From positions 186,001 through 250,000 of the forward strand of contig CAWBJP010000007.1 in assembly GCA_963789165.1 (NCBI GenBank): a DNA stretch of 64,000 nucleotides, read 5' to 3'. The stretch comes from CAWBJP01 sp963789165 (GTDB taxonomy: Bacteria > Actinomycetota > Acidimicrobiia > IMCC26256 > BP-133). The notes under the pieces are model-generated. The model was not told where the DNA came from. It saw only the letters and a list, made by a program, of their open reading frames with translations, and did no database searches. A program made the position numbers and the translations under genes. This document shows, piece by piece, positions 9,329 through 17,427 of the stretch; positions within the stretch are counted from its first letter, which is position 1; each line of letters opens with the position of its first letter.

Positions 9329-9819
9329 GCCGGCCAGGCCTTCTTGAGCTTCTGCCAGGTGGTCCGCAGGTCCTCGGAGATGACCCGGGCTTCGGCCACC
9401 GCGGTCATGAAGTTCGTGTCGCCGTCCCAGCGGGGGAGGGCGTGCCAGTGGATGTGGCCGGGAACGCCGGCGCCCGCCACCCGGCCCAGGTTCACCCCCA
9501 GATTCAGCCCGTGGGGCCGGCTCGCCTCCTTGAGGGCCACCACCGCCCGCTGGAGGGCGGTGAAGAGCGCGGTCCCCTCCTCCACGGTCAGGCCCTCGAG
9601 ATCGGCCTCGTGCCGGAGTGGGGCGACCATGAGGTGACCGGAGGTGTAGGGGAAGGCGTTGAGGACGCTGAAGGTCAGCTCCGTCCGCTCCACGATGAGG
9701 GCGTCCTCGTCGTCGGAGGCGACCAGGGTGCAGAACAGGCAGCCGTCCTCTTCGTCGGAGGCGGCGATCCCGGTGACGTACGGGGAGCGCCAGCCGGCCC
9801 AGAGCCGGTCGAGACTCAA
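9325..9819 (-). CDS. HIT-family nucleotide hydrolase/phosphorylase
   Basis: A 164-residue protein of the histidine-triad superfamily. The triad reads GHIHWHALPRW with His122, His124 and His126; a CxxC pair (Cys27, Cys30) fits the zinc site of some members. The family cleaves or phosphorolyses dinucleoside polyphosphates such as Ap4A; the actinobacterial gene next to thrS (the Rv2613c type) is of this class. The start is TTG at 9819, whose first bases overlap the stop of a nine-codon mini-ORF (TTGA) between it and thrS. It lies directly downstream of thrS, as in mycobacteria. Confidence 0.9.
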   Translation of the reverse strand: MSLDRLWAGWRSPYVTGIAASDEEDGCLFCTLVASDDEDALIVERTELTFSVLNAFPYTSGHLMVAPLRHEADLEGLTVEEGTALFTALQRAVVALKEASRPHGLNLGVNLGRVAGAGVPGHIHWHALPRWDGDTNFMTAVAEARVISEDLRTTWQKLKKAWPA

Positions 9820-9845
9820 CGGCGGGGCGCCAGGCGGAGAGCCAT
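9816..9845 (-). other. Nine-codon mini-ORF MALRLAPRR, short relative of the MALRLAAHR repeat
   Basis: Two bases after the thrS stop, an ATG opens a 30-base frame whose first 18 bases match the start of the longer repeats at 26959, 34562 and 53089 with one change. It ends TTGA, and that TTG is the HIT start. The geometry (stop, two bases, mini-ORF, four-base overlap with the next gene) is the same as at 26876-26959. The hairpin part of the repeat is absent here. Confidence 0.5.
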
Positions 9846-9847
9846 GA

Positions 9848-11809
9848 TCACCGTCGCTCGTCGACCTCGGCCTGCAGGCGGTCGATCAGGCCGGCCACGG
9901 GGACGTCGCGCTCGGGCCGCTCGGCACCCCGGGCGTTGACCCCCACGGTGCCGGCCTCCACGTCGGAGTCTCCGACCACGAGGAGGTACGGGATCTTCTC
10001 CACCTTGCCCTTCCGGACCCGGTTCCCGAGGGTGTCGTGGGTGGCGTCGGTCACCTCGGCCCGGAACCCGGCGCCGGAGAGTCGCTCGCGGACGGAGCGG
10101 GCGTAGTCCTCGTGGCGGTCGGCCACCGGCAGGACCTGGACCTGCACCGGCGCCAGCCACGTTGGAAAGGCGCCGGCGTAGTGCTCGACCAGGATCCCGA
10201 AGAACCGCTCCACCGACCCGAACAGGGCCCGGTGGATCATGATCGGTCGGTGGCGTTCGTTGTCGGAGCCGATGTATTCGAGCTCGAAGCGGATGGGATG
10301 GTTGAAGTCCACCTGGAGGGTCGACAGCTGCCAGCGCCGCCCGATGGCGTCGAGCAGATGGACGTCGATCTTGGGGCCGTAGAAGGCGCCCTCACCCTCG
10401 GCCACCGTGTAGGACAGGCCGGCCGCCCCCAGGGCTTCGTGGAGGGCGGCGGTGGCCTGCTCCCAGTCCTCGTCCGAGCCGACCGACTTCCCAACCGGTC
10501 GCGTCGACAGCTCGGCTTCGAACCGCTCGAAACCGAATGTCCGCAGCACCCGGAGCACGAAGGCGAGCAGTGACGTCAGCTCCGGGACGAGCTGGTCCGG
10601 GGCGCAGTAGATGTGGCTGTCGTCCTGGGTGAAGCCCCGGGTGCGGAGCAGGCCGTGGAGGACCCCGGAGCGCTCGTAGCGGTAGACCGTCCCGAACTCG
10701 AACAGCCGCAGCGGGAGCTCCCGGTAGGAGCGGGTGCGCGACCGGAAGATCAGGCAGTGCATCGGGCAGTTCATCGGCTTCGGGTAGTACTTCGCCCCCT
10801 CCATCTCCATCGGGGGGTACATGCCCTCGGCGTAGAAGTCGAGGTGGCCGCTGGTCTCGAACAGCGTCGACTTGGTGAGGTGGGGGGTGACGACGAACTG
10901 GTAGCCGCCCAGCTCGTGCTCGGTCCGGGAGTAGTCCTCCATCAGCTTGCGGACCATGGCCCCCTTGGGGTGCCACACCGCCAGCCCGCCGCCGAGCTCG
11001 TCGGGGAAGGAGATCAGGTCGAGCTCCACCCCGAGCTTGCGATGGTCGCGCCGCTCGGCCTCGGCCAGCCGGTGGAGATGCTCGTCGAGGTCCTTCTTCG
11101 TGGCCCAGGCGGTGCCGTAGATCCGCTGGAGCATCGGGCGCTTCTCGTCGCCCCGCCAGTAGGCACCGGCCACCTTCGTCAGCTTGAAGGCGCCCAGGCG
11201 TTTCGTGGTGGGGACGTGCGGGCCCCGGCAGAGATCTACGAAGGCCCCAGCGCCGTTCTTCGGGTTGCGGTACACCGATACTTCGCCGGCGGCCGCGCCC
11301 TCCGAGGTCTCGGCCCCCTCGATGATCTCCCGCTTGTAGGGCTGGTCGGCGAAGAGCTCCAGGCCGGCGTGGCGGTCGAGCTCCTCCCGGACGAAGCGCT
11401 GGCTCTCGGCCACGATCTCCCGCATGCGGGTTTCGATGCGCTCCAGGTCGGCCTCGGCGAAGTGGGCCCCGCCGGGCAGCTCGAAGTCGTAGTAGAAGCC
11501 GTCGGCGATGGGGGGACCGATGGCGTAGCGGGCACCGGGGAACAGGTCGAGCACGGCCTGGGCCAGGACGTGGGACGTGGAGTGGCGCAGGATCTCGAGC
11601 CCTTCGGGGGACTCGGCCGTCACCACGGCCAGTTCGGCGTCGCCCTCCAGGGGACGGTCGAGGTCGACGAGGGTCCCGTCGACCCGGGCGGCGACGGCCG
11701 CGTCGGCCAGGCGCCGGCCGATGGAGGCGGCGACCTCAGCCGGGGTGACGCCGGCGGGATAGTCCCGGGTCGACCCGTCCGGGAGGGAGACGGTGACCTG
11801 ATCGCTCAA
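9848..11809 (-). CDS. thrS: Threonyl-tRNA synthetase
   Basis: A full-length class II synthetase of 653 residues. In order: N-terminal TGS domain; editing domain with HSTSHVLAQ and CRGPH (the zinc-dependent serine-clearing site); catalytic core with the zinc Cys in NCPMHC, motif 2 at FTQDDSHIYC, and motif 3 at HRPIMIHRALFGSVERF; and the C-terminal anticodon-binding domain. It charges tRNA-Thr and hydrolyses Ser-tRNA-Thr. The chosen TTG at 11809 lies a few bases after the rpsR-frame stop and keeps the whole TGS domain; no better start is in frame. No T-box leader is visible upstream. Confidence 0.96.
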   Translation of the reverse strand: MSDQVTVSLPDGSTRDYPAGVTPAEVAASIGRRLADAAVAARVDGTLVDLDRPLEGDAELAVVTAESPEGLEILRHSTSHVLAQAVLDLFPGARYAIGPPIADGFYYDFELPGGAHFAEADLERIETRMREIVAESQRFVREELDRHAGLELFADQPYKREIIEGAETSEGAAAGEVSVYRNPKNGAGAFVDLCRGPHVPTTKRLGAFKLTKVAGAYWRGDEKRPMLQRIYGTAWATKKDLDEHLHRLAEAERRDHRKLGVELDLISFPDELGGGLAVWHPKGAMVRKLMEDYSRTEHELGGYQFVVTPHLTKSTLFETSGHLDFYAEGMYPPMEMEGAKYYPKPMNCPMHCLIFRSRTRSYRELPLRLFEFGTVYRYERSGVLHGLLRTRGFTQDDSHIYCAPDQLVPELTSLLAFVLRVLRTFGFERFEAELSTRPVGKSVGSDEDWEQATAALHEALGAAGLSYTVAEGEGAFYGPKIDVHLLDAIGRRWQLSTLQVDFNHPIRFELEYIGSDNERHRPIMIHRALFGSVERFFGILVEHYAGAFPTWLAPVQVQVLPVADRHEDYARSVRERLSGAGFRAEVTDATHDTLGNRVRKGKVEKIPYLLVVGDSDVEAGTVGVNARGAERPERDVPVAGLIDRLQAEVDERR

Positions 11810-11814
11810 GGGGC

Positions 11815-12298
11815 CTACTCCTCGGCGGAGGGCACCTCGTCGAGCGTGACCTCGTCGACGCCGCTGTCCTCGCTCTCGACGGCCTCGACATCCTCGATCT
11901 CGACATCCTCGACGGCGACCGCCGAGCGCTCTTCCGCTTCCTCGCGCGGGGCGGGCGACCGCCGGGACCACCCCGACCTCCGCCACCACCCCGGCCTCCC
12001 CGGCCGCCGAGGCGTTCGGCCACCGTCCGCTTGGCATAGGGCAGGAGCGCCAGCTCGCGGGCCGTCTTGATGGCCACGGCCACTTCCCGCTGGTGCCGGT
12101 TGCAGTTGCCGGTGGTCCGCCGGGCCTTGATCTTGGCCCGCTCGGACAGGAACCGCCCGAGCAGGTTGGCGTCCTTGTAGTCGACCCAGGGGATCGAGTC
12201 GCGACAGAAGATGCACACCTTGGGCTTGCCCCGCCTTCTCATGGCGGCGGCGGCGGGGCACGCTTCGAGTTGCGGTTGCGGTCGGTGTTCCGGGCCAT
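11815..12298 (-). CDS. rpsR: 30S ribosomal protein S18 with Gly-rich linker and acidic tail, frameshifted
   Basis: The core (12242 downward, MRRRGKPKVCIFC) is a clear bS18: CIFC...NCNRHQ is the zinc-binding (C+) form, and YKDANLLGRFLSERAKI and ALLPYAKR are conserved. After the core comes a Gly/Arg linker, and then, in a different frame, a strikingly acidic tail (EDVEIEDVEAVESEDSG) ending EVPSAEE at 11815. The frame therefore probably breaks near 11955. An upstream ATG at 12298 (MARNTDRN...KRAPPPPP) would add a basic N-terminus but needs a second shift in a GCC run. S18 is usually 75-90 residues and sits beside rpsF; here it stands alone upstream of thrS. Confidence 0.8.
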
Positions 12299-12348
12299 AG
12301 GGGCGGCAGCCTAGCAGCGGACCCGCTGCGTTCCGCCCGCCCAGCTGT

Positions 12349-13556
12349 CTACTTTCCGCCCGCCCAATCGTGCTGGAACTCGGCCAGCCCCTTCCCGTAG
12401 AGCGAACGCAGGGCGACGTCGGTGTGGTAGTCGGCCGTGCCCGGGGCGATGCGGGCCTCCCCCGCCTTGACCAGCAGGTCGAGCGGGGTGCTGGGACCCT
12501 TCGCCTGGGCCAGGAAAGCCGCCGCCGAGGTGGACTCCTGGTAGGCGGACACGATGGCGTTGAGCCCGCCGGTGGTGAACTCGAAATCCTCGGGGAGCAC
12601 CTCGTCGCTGCCCGGCACCGCTACCGGGTCCCCCCGACCGTTGGCGATCCAGTCGGCCACGCCCTCGTGGACCCAGGCGGGCACGAACGGCCCGGCCAGG
12701 GGAAAGGCAGCCACGTGCACGAGCTCGTGTTGCAGCGTCTCCAGCTGGAAGGCGCGCCCGCTGCGGGCCAGGTTGACGTCCTGGGCGAACATCCGGGGGG
12801 CGGTGGACTCCCAGCCCTGGTCGCGGTCCACCGAGGCGGCGGCGAAGGCCACGAAGTTGGACAGGTCGAAGGTGGCCTGGAGCATCTCGGCGAGCTGGTC
12901 CACGGAATGGGGGAGGACCAGGAGCACCTGATCGGGCAGGGGCCGGTCGAAGCCCGCCGCCAGTTGCTCCCGGGCCTCCTCGGCCAGGGTCAACAGGGCC
13001 TCGGCCCGTTTCCGGTCGGCGGCATCGAACAGGACGGTGAAGTGCGACGGAGCGGGCACCGGGCCACGGGTCCGAAGTCCCACAGGTTCCGGGCCGACGG
13101 CAGCCCGAGGTCCTCCACGTCGGTGTCGGAGACGATCCGCCAGCGGCCGTCGCGGAGCAGGAAGGTGTAGAAGAAGCCATCGAGGGCGTCGACGGCATCC
13201 ACGCCCTCGATGCGGTACCGGCCCTCCACCGCGGGCAGGTACACGTCGTCGGCGGCGTAGCGGTCCTCCAGCCCCCCGCCTAGGTCGGGGACCTCGTCGG
13301 GGCGCACGACCAGCTCGTAGGTGGACATCGGAACGGAGCGCAGCCCGTCGAACAGGGCCGCCTGGCGGGCCTTGAACTCGTCGTCCGCGGCCGGGTCCAC
13401 CGTGGCCAGGAAGGCGTCCCGGTCGCCGGTGCGGATGGCCGTCTCGCGGTCGTCGAGGACGGCCTGGACGGCGCTCTGGCGGGACTGCGCGGTGGCCACC
13501 CCGGGGACGAGGACCCCCGCCACCACCAACACCGCCACCAGCAGCCGGGTCAGCAC
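12349..13556 (-). CDS. Secreted gluzincin-type metallopeptidase with NTF2-like N-terminal domain, frameshifted
   Basis: The N-terminal part (from GTG 13556) has a signal peptide ending near ATAQS, then an alpha+beta domain (AVQAVLDDRETAIRTGDRDAF, then DGFFYTFLLRDGRWRIVSD) that resembles SnoaL/NTF2-like folds. The frame breaks near 13055. The second part carries HELVHVAAF followed by HEGVADWIANG: the HExxH zinc site and the downstream Glu of gluzincins. Substrate unknown. The GTG abuts the mshC stop with no gap. If the shift is real the peptidase domain would be lost, but an assembly error is likelier because both halves look fully coding. Confidence 0.72.
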
Positions 13557-14834
13557 CTAACGCCTCAGCCCGGGGCCCGGGGTGTCCCCGACAAGCCCGG
13601 GGCCCGGGGTGTCCCCGGAAAGATCGACGCCGAGGAGGCCGGCGAGCTCGCGGAGCACCTCGGGCGCCTCGGGATGGGGTCCTCCGGAGAGCACCGCGCT
13701 GGCCAGGTCGTCGAGGGCGTCAAGGGCCCGGGGCACGTCGAGGTCGTCGTCGAGTGCGGCCCGCACGCGGACGGCGAAGGGCGCCGGGTCGGGCCCGTCG
13801 GGACCGGCGGCGGCGGCCAGAAGGCGGCGCAGCAACGCCTTCCCCTCGTCCAGATCGGAGGGGTACCACTCGAAGCCGGCCCGGTAGTGGTGGCGCATGA
13901 GGGCGAGGCGTATGGCCCGGGGATCGGCCACCTTGAGCAGGTCGGACACGAAGACCAGGTTGCCGAGCGACTTGGACATCTTCTCGCCCTCGAAGGAGAC
14001 CATGGCCGAGTGCAACCAGTAGCGGGACAGGGGCTGGCCGGTCACCGCCGTGGACTGGGCCACCTCGCATTCGTGGTGCGGAAAGATCAGGTCGGTGCCG
14101 CCCCCGTGGAGATCGAGGGTGGGGCCGTGGGCGGCCAGCGCCATGGCCGAGCACTCGATGTGCCAGCCCGGCCGGCCGGGACCGAAGGGCGCCTCCCAGG
14201 ACGGCTCGTCGGGGGCCGAACGCTGCCAGAGCGCGAAGTCGAGCGGGTTCCGCTTGGCCGGGTCGTCGGGCCGGCCGCCCCGCTCCCGGGCCAGGTCGAT
14301 CATCTCCTCCCGGGACAGCCCCGAGAGGCTGCCGAACCCGGGGCTGGTGGCGACGTCGAAGAACACGTTGCCGTCCGCCTGGTAGGCGTGGCCCGATTCG
14401 AGCAGGCGACCCACCAGTTCGATGATCTGGGGGACAGCCTCGGTGGCCCGGGGCTCCGCCATCGGGGGTCGCACCCCGAGCGCCTCCATGTCGGACCGGA
14501 ACCGGGCCATCTCCGCCTCGGCCAGCTCCAGGTAGTCGACCCCGAGCTCCCGGGCCTTGGGCAGGATCGAGTCGTCGACGTCGGTGACGTTGCGCACCAG
14601 GGCCACCTCGTGGCCGAGCTCCTCCAGCCGGCGGATGAGCACGTCGTAAGTGAGGTAGGTGGCGGCATGGCCCAGATGGGTCGAGTCGTAGGGCGTGATC
14701 CCGCAGACGTAGATCCGCACCGGGTTGCCACCCGGGGATCGGGGTGTCCCCGAAGGCGCCGGGGATCGGGGTGTCCCCGAAGGCGTCGGCACGAAGTCGA
14801 CCACCTCCCGCCGGGCCGTGTCGTAGAGGCGCAT
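13557..14834 (-). CDS. mshC: Cysteine:glucosaminyl-inositol ligase MshC (mycothiol synthesis)
   Basis: A 425-residue class I synthetase-like enzyme joining cysteine to GlcN-Ins, the third step of mycothiol synthesis. The N-terminal signature VCGITPYDSTHLGHAATY separates MshC from CysRS (which has CGPTVYD). The zinc site includes WHIECSAM and FPHHECEVAQ, and the KMSKS loop is EKMSKSLGN. Two odd inserts are present: a nine-residue tandem repeat (PSGTPRSPA twice) before the catalytic core, and GDTPGPGLV / GDTPGPGLR at the very C-terminus, each from a 27-base DNA duplication. It lies next to npdG; mshD is elsewhere in the window, so the pathway is present. Confidence 0.9.
   Translation of the reverse strand: MRLYDTARREVVDFVPTPSGTPRSPAPSGTPRSPGGNPVRIYVCGITPYDSTHLGHAATYLTYDVLIRRLEELGHEVALVRNVTDVDDSILPKARELGVDYLELAEAEMARFRSDMEALGVRPPMAEPRATEAVPQIIELVGRLLESGHAYQADGNVFFDVATSPGFGSLSGLSREEMIDLARERGGRPDDPAKRNPLDFALWQRSAPDEPSWEAPFGPGRPGWHIECSAMALAAHGPTLDLHGGGTDLIFPHHECEVAQSTAVTGQPLSRYWLHSAMVSFEGEKMSKSLGNLVFVSDLLKVADPRAIRLALMRHHYRAGFEWYPSDLDEGKALLRRLLAAAAGPDGPDPAPFAVRVRAALDDDLDVPRALDALDDLASAVLSGGPHPEAPEVLRELAGLLGVDLSGDTPGPGLVGDTPGPGLRR
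13567..13617. repeat. 27-base tandem duplication with CGGGGTGTCCCCG hairpin, mshC 3' end
   Basis: Two near-identical 27-base units begin at 13567 and 13594. Each contains the 13-base near-palindrome CGGGGTGTCCCCG (13578-13590 and 13605-13617). The unit length is a multiple of three, so it only adds GDTPGPGLx repeats to MshC. Confidence 0.85.
14732..14785. repeat. 27-base perfect tandem duplication with CGGGGTGTCCCCG hairpin, mshC 5' end
   Basis: Two identical 27-base units (14732-14758 and 14759-14785) lie inside the mshC frame after about 16 codons. The core hairpins are at 14740-14752 and 14767-14779. The units encode PSGTPRSPA repeats inserted before the conserved IYVCGITPYD strand. Confidence 0.9.
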
Positions 14835-14856
14835 CCGCTCGCCGCTCAGCTCGGGG

Positions 14857-15546
14857 CTACGAGGGCAGGAGCTGGAGGGTGGCCCGCCCGCCGTACCGGA
14901 GGTTGACCGTGAGGATCACCGCGGTGAAGGACTCCAGGCTGAGGGCGTTGGCGAGGCCGCCTCCGTCGAGGGCGCGGAGGTCGGGCAGGGCCGACACCAG
15001 CGCCTCGGCGGCCCGCAGCGCTTCGAGGTGGTCGGAGACGACCACGACGTCGCCCAGCACCGGCTTCTCGAGGTTGGCCAAGGCGGCGGCGGGCACGTGA
15101 TGGAGCGCGGCGGCCACCAACGCTTCGGGTGCCGCCCTCTGCACGGCGGCGGCGATGGAACCCTCCGGGGTCGGCACGATGTGACGCCCCACCCGGACAT
15201 GAGGGCCCGTCGGGTACTGGAAGCTGGCGCCCACCTTCTTCATGGAGCTGGCCATGGACACCAACGGTTTGCCGGCCAGGACCTCGGCGTACTCGGCGGC
15301 GGTGTCCACCGTGGCCGCGGCCGTGGTTCCCAGTACCACGATCTCCCCCTCCTTGGCCGCCTCGGAGTTGTGCACCGGCTCGATCCGGGCGATGCGGTCG
15401 CCCCACTGGTCAACTAGCTGCTTGACCGTCGCCTCCGCCTTGGCGGGGTCCCGCGAGCCGGCGTAGACCCGAAAACCAACGCTGGCCAGGCGGGAGACCA
15501 ACCCGCGGCCGGCTGGTCCCGTCGCTCCGAGCACTCCCACCTTCAT
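14857..15546 (-). CDS. npdG: F420H2:NADP+ oxidoreductase (NADPH-dependent F420 reductase)
   Basis: A 229-residue Rossmann protein beginning MKVGVLGATGPAGRGL, the NADP-binding glycine loop of the NpdG/Fno family. It continues with GFRVYAGSRDP, EIVVLGTTAAA and a conserved C-terminal block around LGDVVVVSDHLEAL and LRALDGGGLANALSLE. The family moves hydride between coenzyme F420 and NADP(H), so the host should make F420. The ATG at 15546 is preferred over upstream in-frame codons because it starts the Rossmann strand. It lies 22 bases upstream of mshC on the same strand. Confidence 0.88.
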   Translation of the reverse strand: MKVGVLGATGPAGRGLVSRLASVGFRVYAGSRDPAKAEATVKQLVDQWGDRIARIEPVHNSEAAKEGEIVVLGTTAAATVDTAAEYAEVLAGKPLVSMASSMKKVGASFQYPTGPHVRVGRHIVPTPEGSIAAAVQRAAPEALVAAALHHVPAAALANLEKPVLGDVVVVSDHLEALRAAEALVSALPDLRALDGGGLANALSLESFTAVILTVNLRYGGRATLQLLPS

Positions 15547-15637
15547 CACTGCGACAAGCCTGGCATCACTCCGACAAGCTTGGCACACGCCGTTGATGGC
15601 TCTTCACCTGACGGCGCCCCTCGGTAGGCTCGCGACC

Positions 15638-16609
15638 ATGAGCGCCCGAGGACTGCTCGCCGCCCTGTGCCTGGTGGGCGGAGCTTGCACAGGCGGCTCG
15701 TCGGATGAGGCCCGCCAGGGTGGGACGGCGCAGCAGGCGGGCTCCGGCGCGCCCTCGATCAGCCTGGCCCCACTGCCCGACCCGCCCCGCACCGAGGTGG
15801 TGGGAACCTTCTTCGACGGCAAGGTCGTCGTCCTCGCCGGGCTTCTCCAGGACAACTCCCCGAGCGCCCAGGTCGACTTCTACGACCCGGCCACCGACGC
15901 CTGGAGCAGTGGTCCGCCGCTCCCCACCCCGTTGCACCACACCGCCGCCGGCGTGCTCGGCGGAAGACTGTTCGTGGTCGGGGGCTACCTCGACCCCCAG
16001 TGGACACCGGTGGCCGAGGTGCACAGCCTGGGCCCGGGCGAGACGGCCTGGCGGGCGGAACCCTCACTGGCCGGGCCCCGGGGCGCCCTGGCCGTCGCCT
16101 CCCTGCCTGACGCCCTGATGGCCGTGGGCGGCGTGGGCAGCGGCGACATGCTCCGCACCGAGATCCTCCAGACCGGGGCGGGCGCGTGGCAGCCCGGACC
16201 CGACCTCACCACCGCCCGGGAGCACCTGGGCGCCACGGGCGCCGGCGGCCGGGCCTACGCCATCGCCGGTCGGGTGGGAACCCTGGAGTCGAACCGGGAC
16301 TCCGTCGAATCACTCGGCCTCACCGACACCGCCTGGAAGGCCGAGGCGAAGCTCAACCACTCCCGGGGCGGGATCGGCGCCGCCTCCCCCGGCGACCGGC
16401 CCTGCGTGGCCGGCGGCGAGGAACCCCTCGGCCGCACCATCGCCGAGGTGGAGTGCCTTCAGGACGGTCACTGGGTGGTCGTCGCCCACCTCCGAGAGCC
16501 CCGCCACGGGGTCGCCGTGATCGCCAACGGCAGCCGCCTCCACGTCATCGGTGGCGGCCCCAAGCCCGGCCTCTTCACCAGCACCACCCACGAAGCCTTC
16601 GACCTCTAG
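15638..16609 (+). CDS. Kelch-repeat lipoprotein
   Basis: A 323-residue predicted lipoprotein: a short signal peptide and lipobox LVGGAC, a Gly/Ser spacer, then five to six kelch blades recognisable by VVGG/VGG and W-x-x-G motifs (LFVVGGYLD, LMAVGGVGSG, LHVIGGGPK). It should form an extracytoplasmic beta-propeller; the ligand is unknown. The ATG at 15638 is chosen because the signal peptide starts there. The frame stays open 45 bases upstream through a segment (ATGGCTCTTCACCTGACGGC, 15595-15614) that resembles the window's MALRL repeat. It is divergent from npdG and convergent with the GroES-like gene. Confidence 0.78.
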   Translation: MSARGLLAALCLVGGACTGGSSDEARQGGTAQQAGSGAPSISLAPLPDPPRTEVVGTFFDGKVVVLAGLLQDNSPSAQVDFYDPATDAWSSGPPLPTPLHHTAAGVLGGRLFVVGGYLDPQWTPVAEVHSLGPGETAWRAEPSLAGPRGALAVASLPDALMAVGGVGSGDMLRTEILQTGAGAWQPGPDLTTAREHLGATGAGGRAYAIAGRVGTLESNRDSVESLGLTDTAWKAEAKLNHSRGGIGAASPGDRPCVAGGEEPLGRTIAEVECLQDGHWVVVAHLREPRHGVAVIANGSRLHVIGGGPKPGLFTSTTHEAFDL

Positions 16610-16613
16610 CCCG

Positions 16614-16958
16614 CTACAGGTACAGGCCGGTCTGGCCCTCGGAGCGTTCGGAAGCGACGGCGTGGATATCGCGCTCCCGGAGGATGAGGTAGTCCTCGCC
16701 CCGGATCTCCACCTCGTAGCCGCTCTCCGGGGAGAACAGCACCAGGTCAGACGGTTCGACGTTGCGGACGGTGGGGCCGAGCGCCATCACTTCGCCCCAC
16801 ACCAGGCGCCGGTCCACGTTGGCGGTGGCGGGGATGAGAATCCCGGAGCGGGACTTGCGCTCCCCCGCCTCCTTGGAGGGCAGCACCAGCAGGCGGTCGG
16901 CGGTCATCCGGATCGACTGCTTGACGTCGTGCTCGTCGTCCGTCTTCTTGCGGGGCAC
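16614..16958 (-). CDS. GroES/Cpn10-like co-chaperonin family protein
   Basis: A 114-residue protein with the Cpn10 barrel pattern: MTADRLLVLPSKEAGERKS, a mobile-loop-like SGILIPATA, GEVMALGP, and a C-terminal EVEIRGEDYLILRERDIHAV. It has about 15 extra charged residues at the N-terminus and a 10-residue extension at the end compared with GroES. The GTG at 16958 gives that full length; ATG 16907 (MTADRLL) would give the canonical domain only. No groEL is next to it, so it is probably a divergent paralogue rather than the main GroES. It converges with the kelch gene, the two stops being five bases apart. Confidence 0.75.
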   Translation of the reverse strand: MPRKKTDDEHDVKQSIRMTADRLLVLPSKEAGERKSRSGILIPATANVDRRLVWGEVMALGPTVRNVEPSDLVLFSPESGYEVEIRGEDYLILRERDIHAVASERSEGQTGLYL

Positions 16959-17019
16959 ATCGCTCAGCGTACCGTCGCGTTCCCTCTGAGAGGCCTCTGC
17001 GGTGTACGTTCGACTGGCC

Positions 17020-17427
17020 ATGACCAGACGCCGACTGCAGTTCGCCAGCCTGCTGGCCGGCGTTTTTGTGCTCTCCGCCGCCTGTGGCGGCGGCGGCCCC
17101 GACACCCCTCCGTCATCCGCCGCTGACGGGGTCACGCGGCCGTCGGTCGGGCCGGGGACACCGGTCACCATCAAGGGCGGCGACCTGTACCTGCAACCGG
17201 CGGAAACCACTGTGCCGCCGGGGCCCGTGACCTTCACCTACGTGAACGAGGGCGCCCAGGCCCATGACCTCCTGATCGACGGCGTCGGCGGCTTCAAGCT
17301 GGAGGTGGTGGCCAAGGGTGACACCGACACGGGCAACGTCGACCTGAAACCCGGCCGCTACACGCTGTACTGCGACGTGCCCGGACACCGGCTCGCGGGC
17401 ATGGAAAGCACCCTGGTCGTGCAATGA
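17020..17427 (+). CDS. Cupredoxin-domain lipoprotein
   Basis: A 135-residue lipoprotein (signal peptide, lipobox LSAAC) followed by a plastocyanin-like domain. The type-1 copper ligands can be picked out: His in AQAHDL, then Cys and His in YCDVPGH, and Met in LAGMES. It probably carries electrons or copper at the outer face of the membrane. Its TGA overlaps the ctaA ATG (ATGA), and ctaB and a TlpA-like thioredoxin follow, so a role in cytochrome oxidase biogenesis or electron delivery is a reasonable inference. Confidence 0.86.
   Translation: MTRRRLQFASLLAGVFVLSAACGGGGPDTPPSSAADGVTRPSVGPGTPVTIKGGDLYLQPAETTVPPGPVTFTYVNEGAQAHDLLIDGVGGFKLEVVAKGDTDTGNVDLKPGRYTLYCDVPGHRLAGMESTLVVQ

Noticed and set aside
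5864..9637. A 1257-codon open frame on the plus strand
   Set aside because: It is antisense to tricorn and the HIT gene, which have clear family motifs; its composition (Gly/Pro/His/Val) has no protein-like features.
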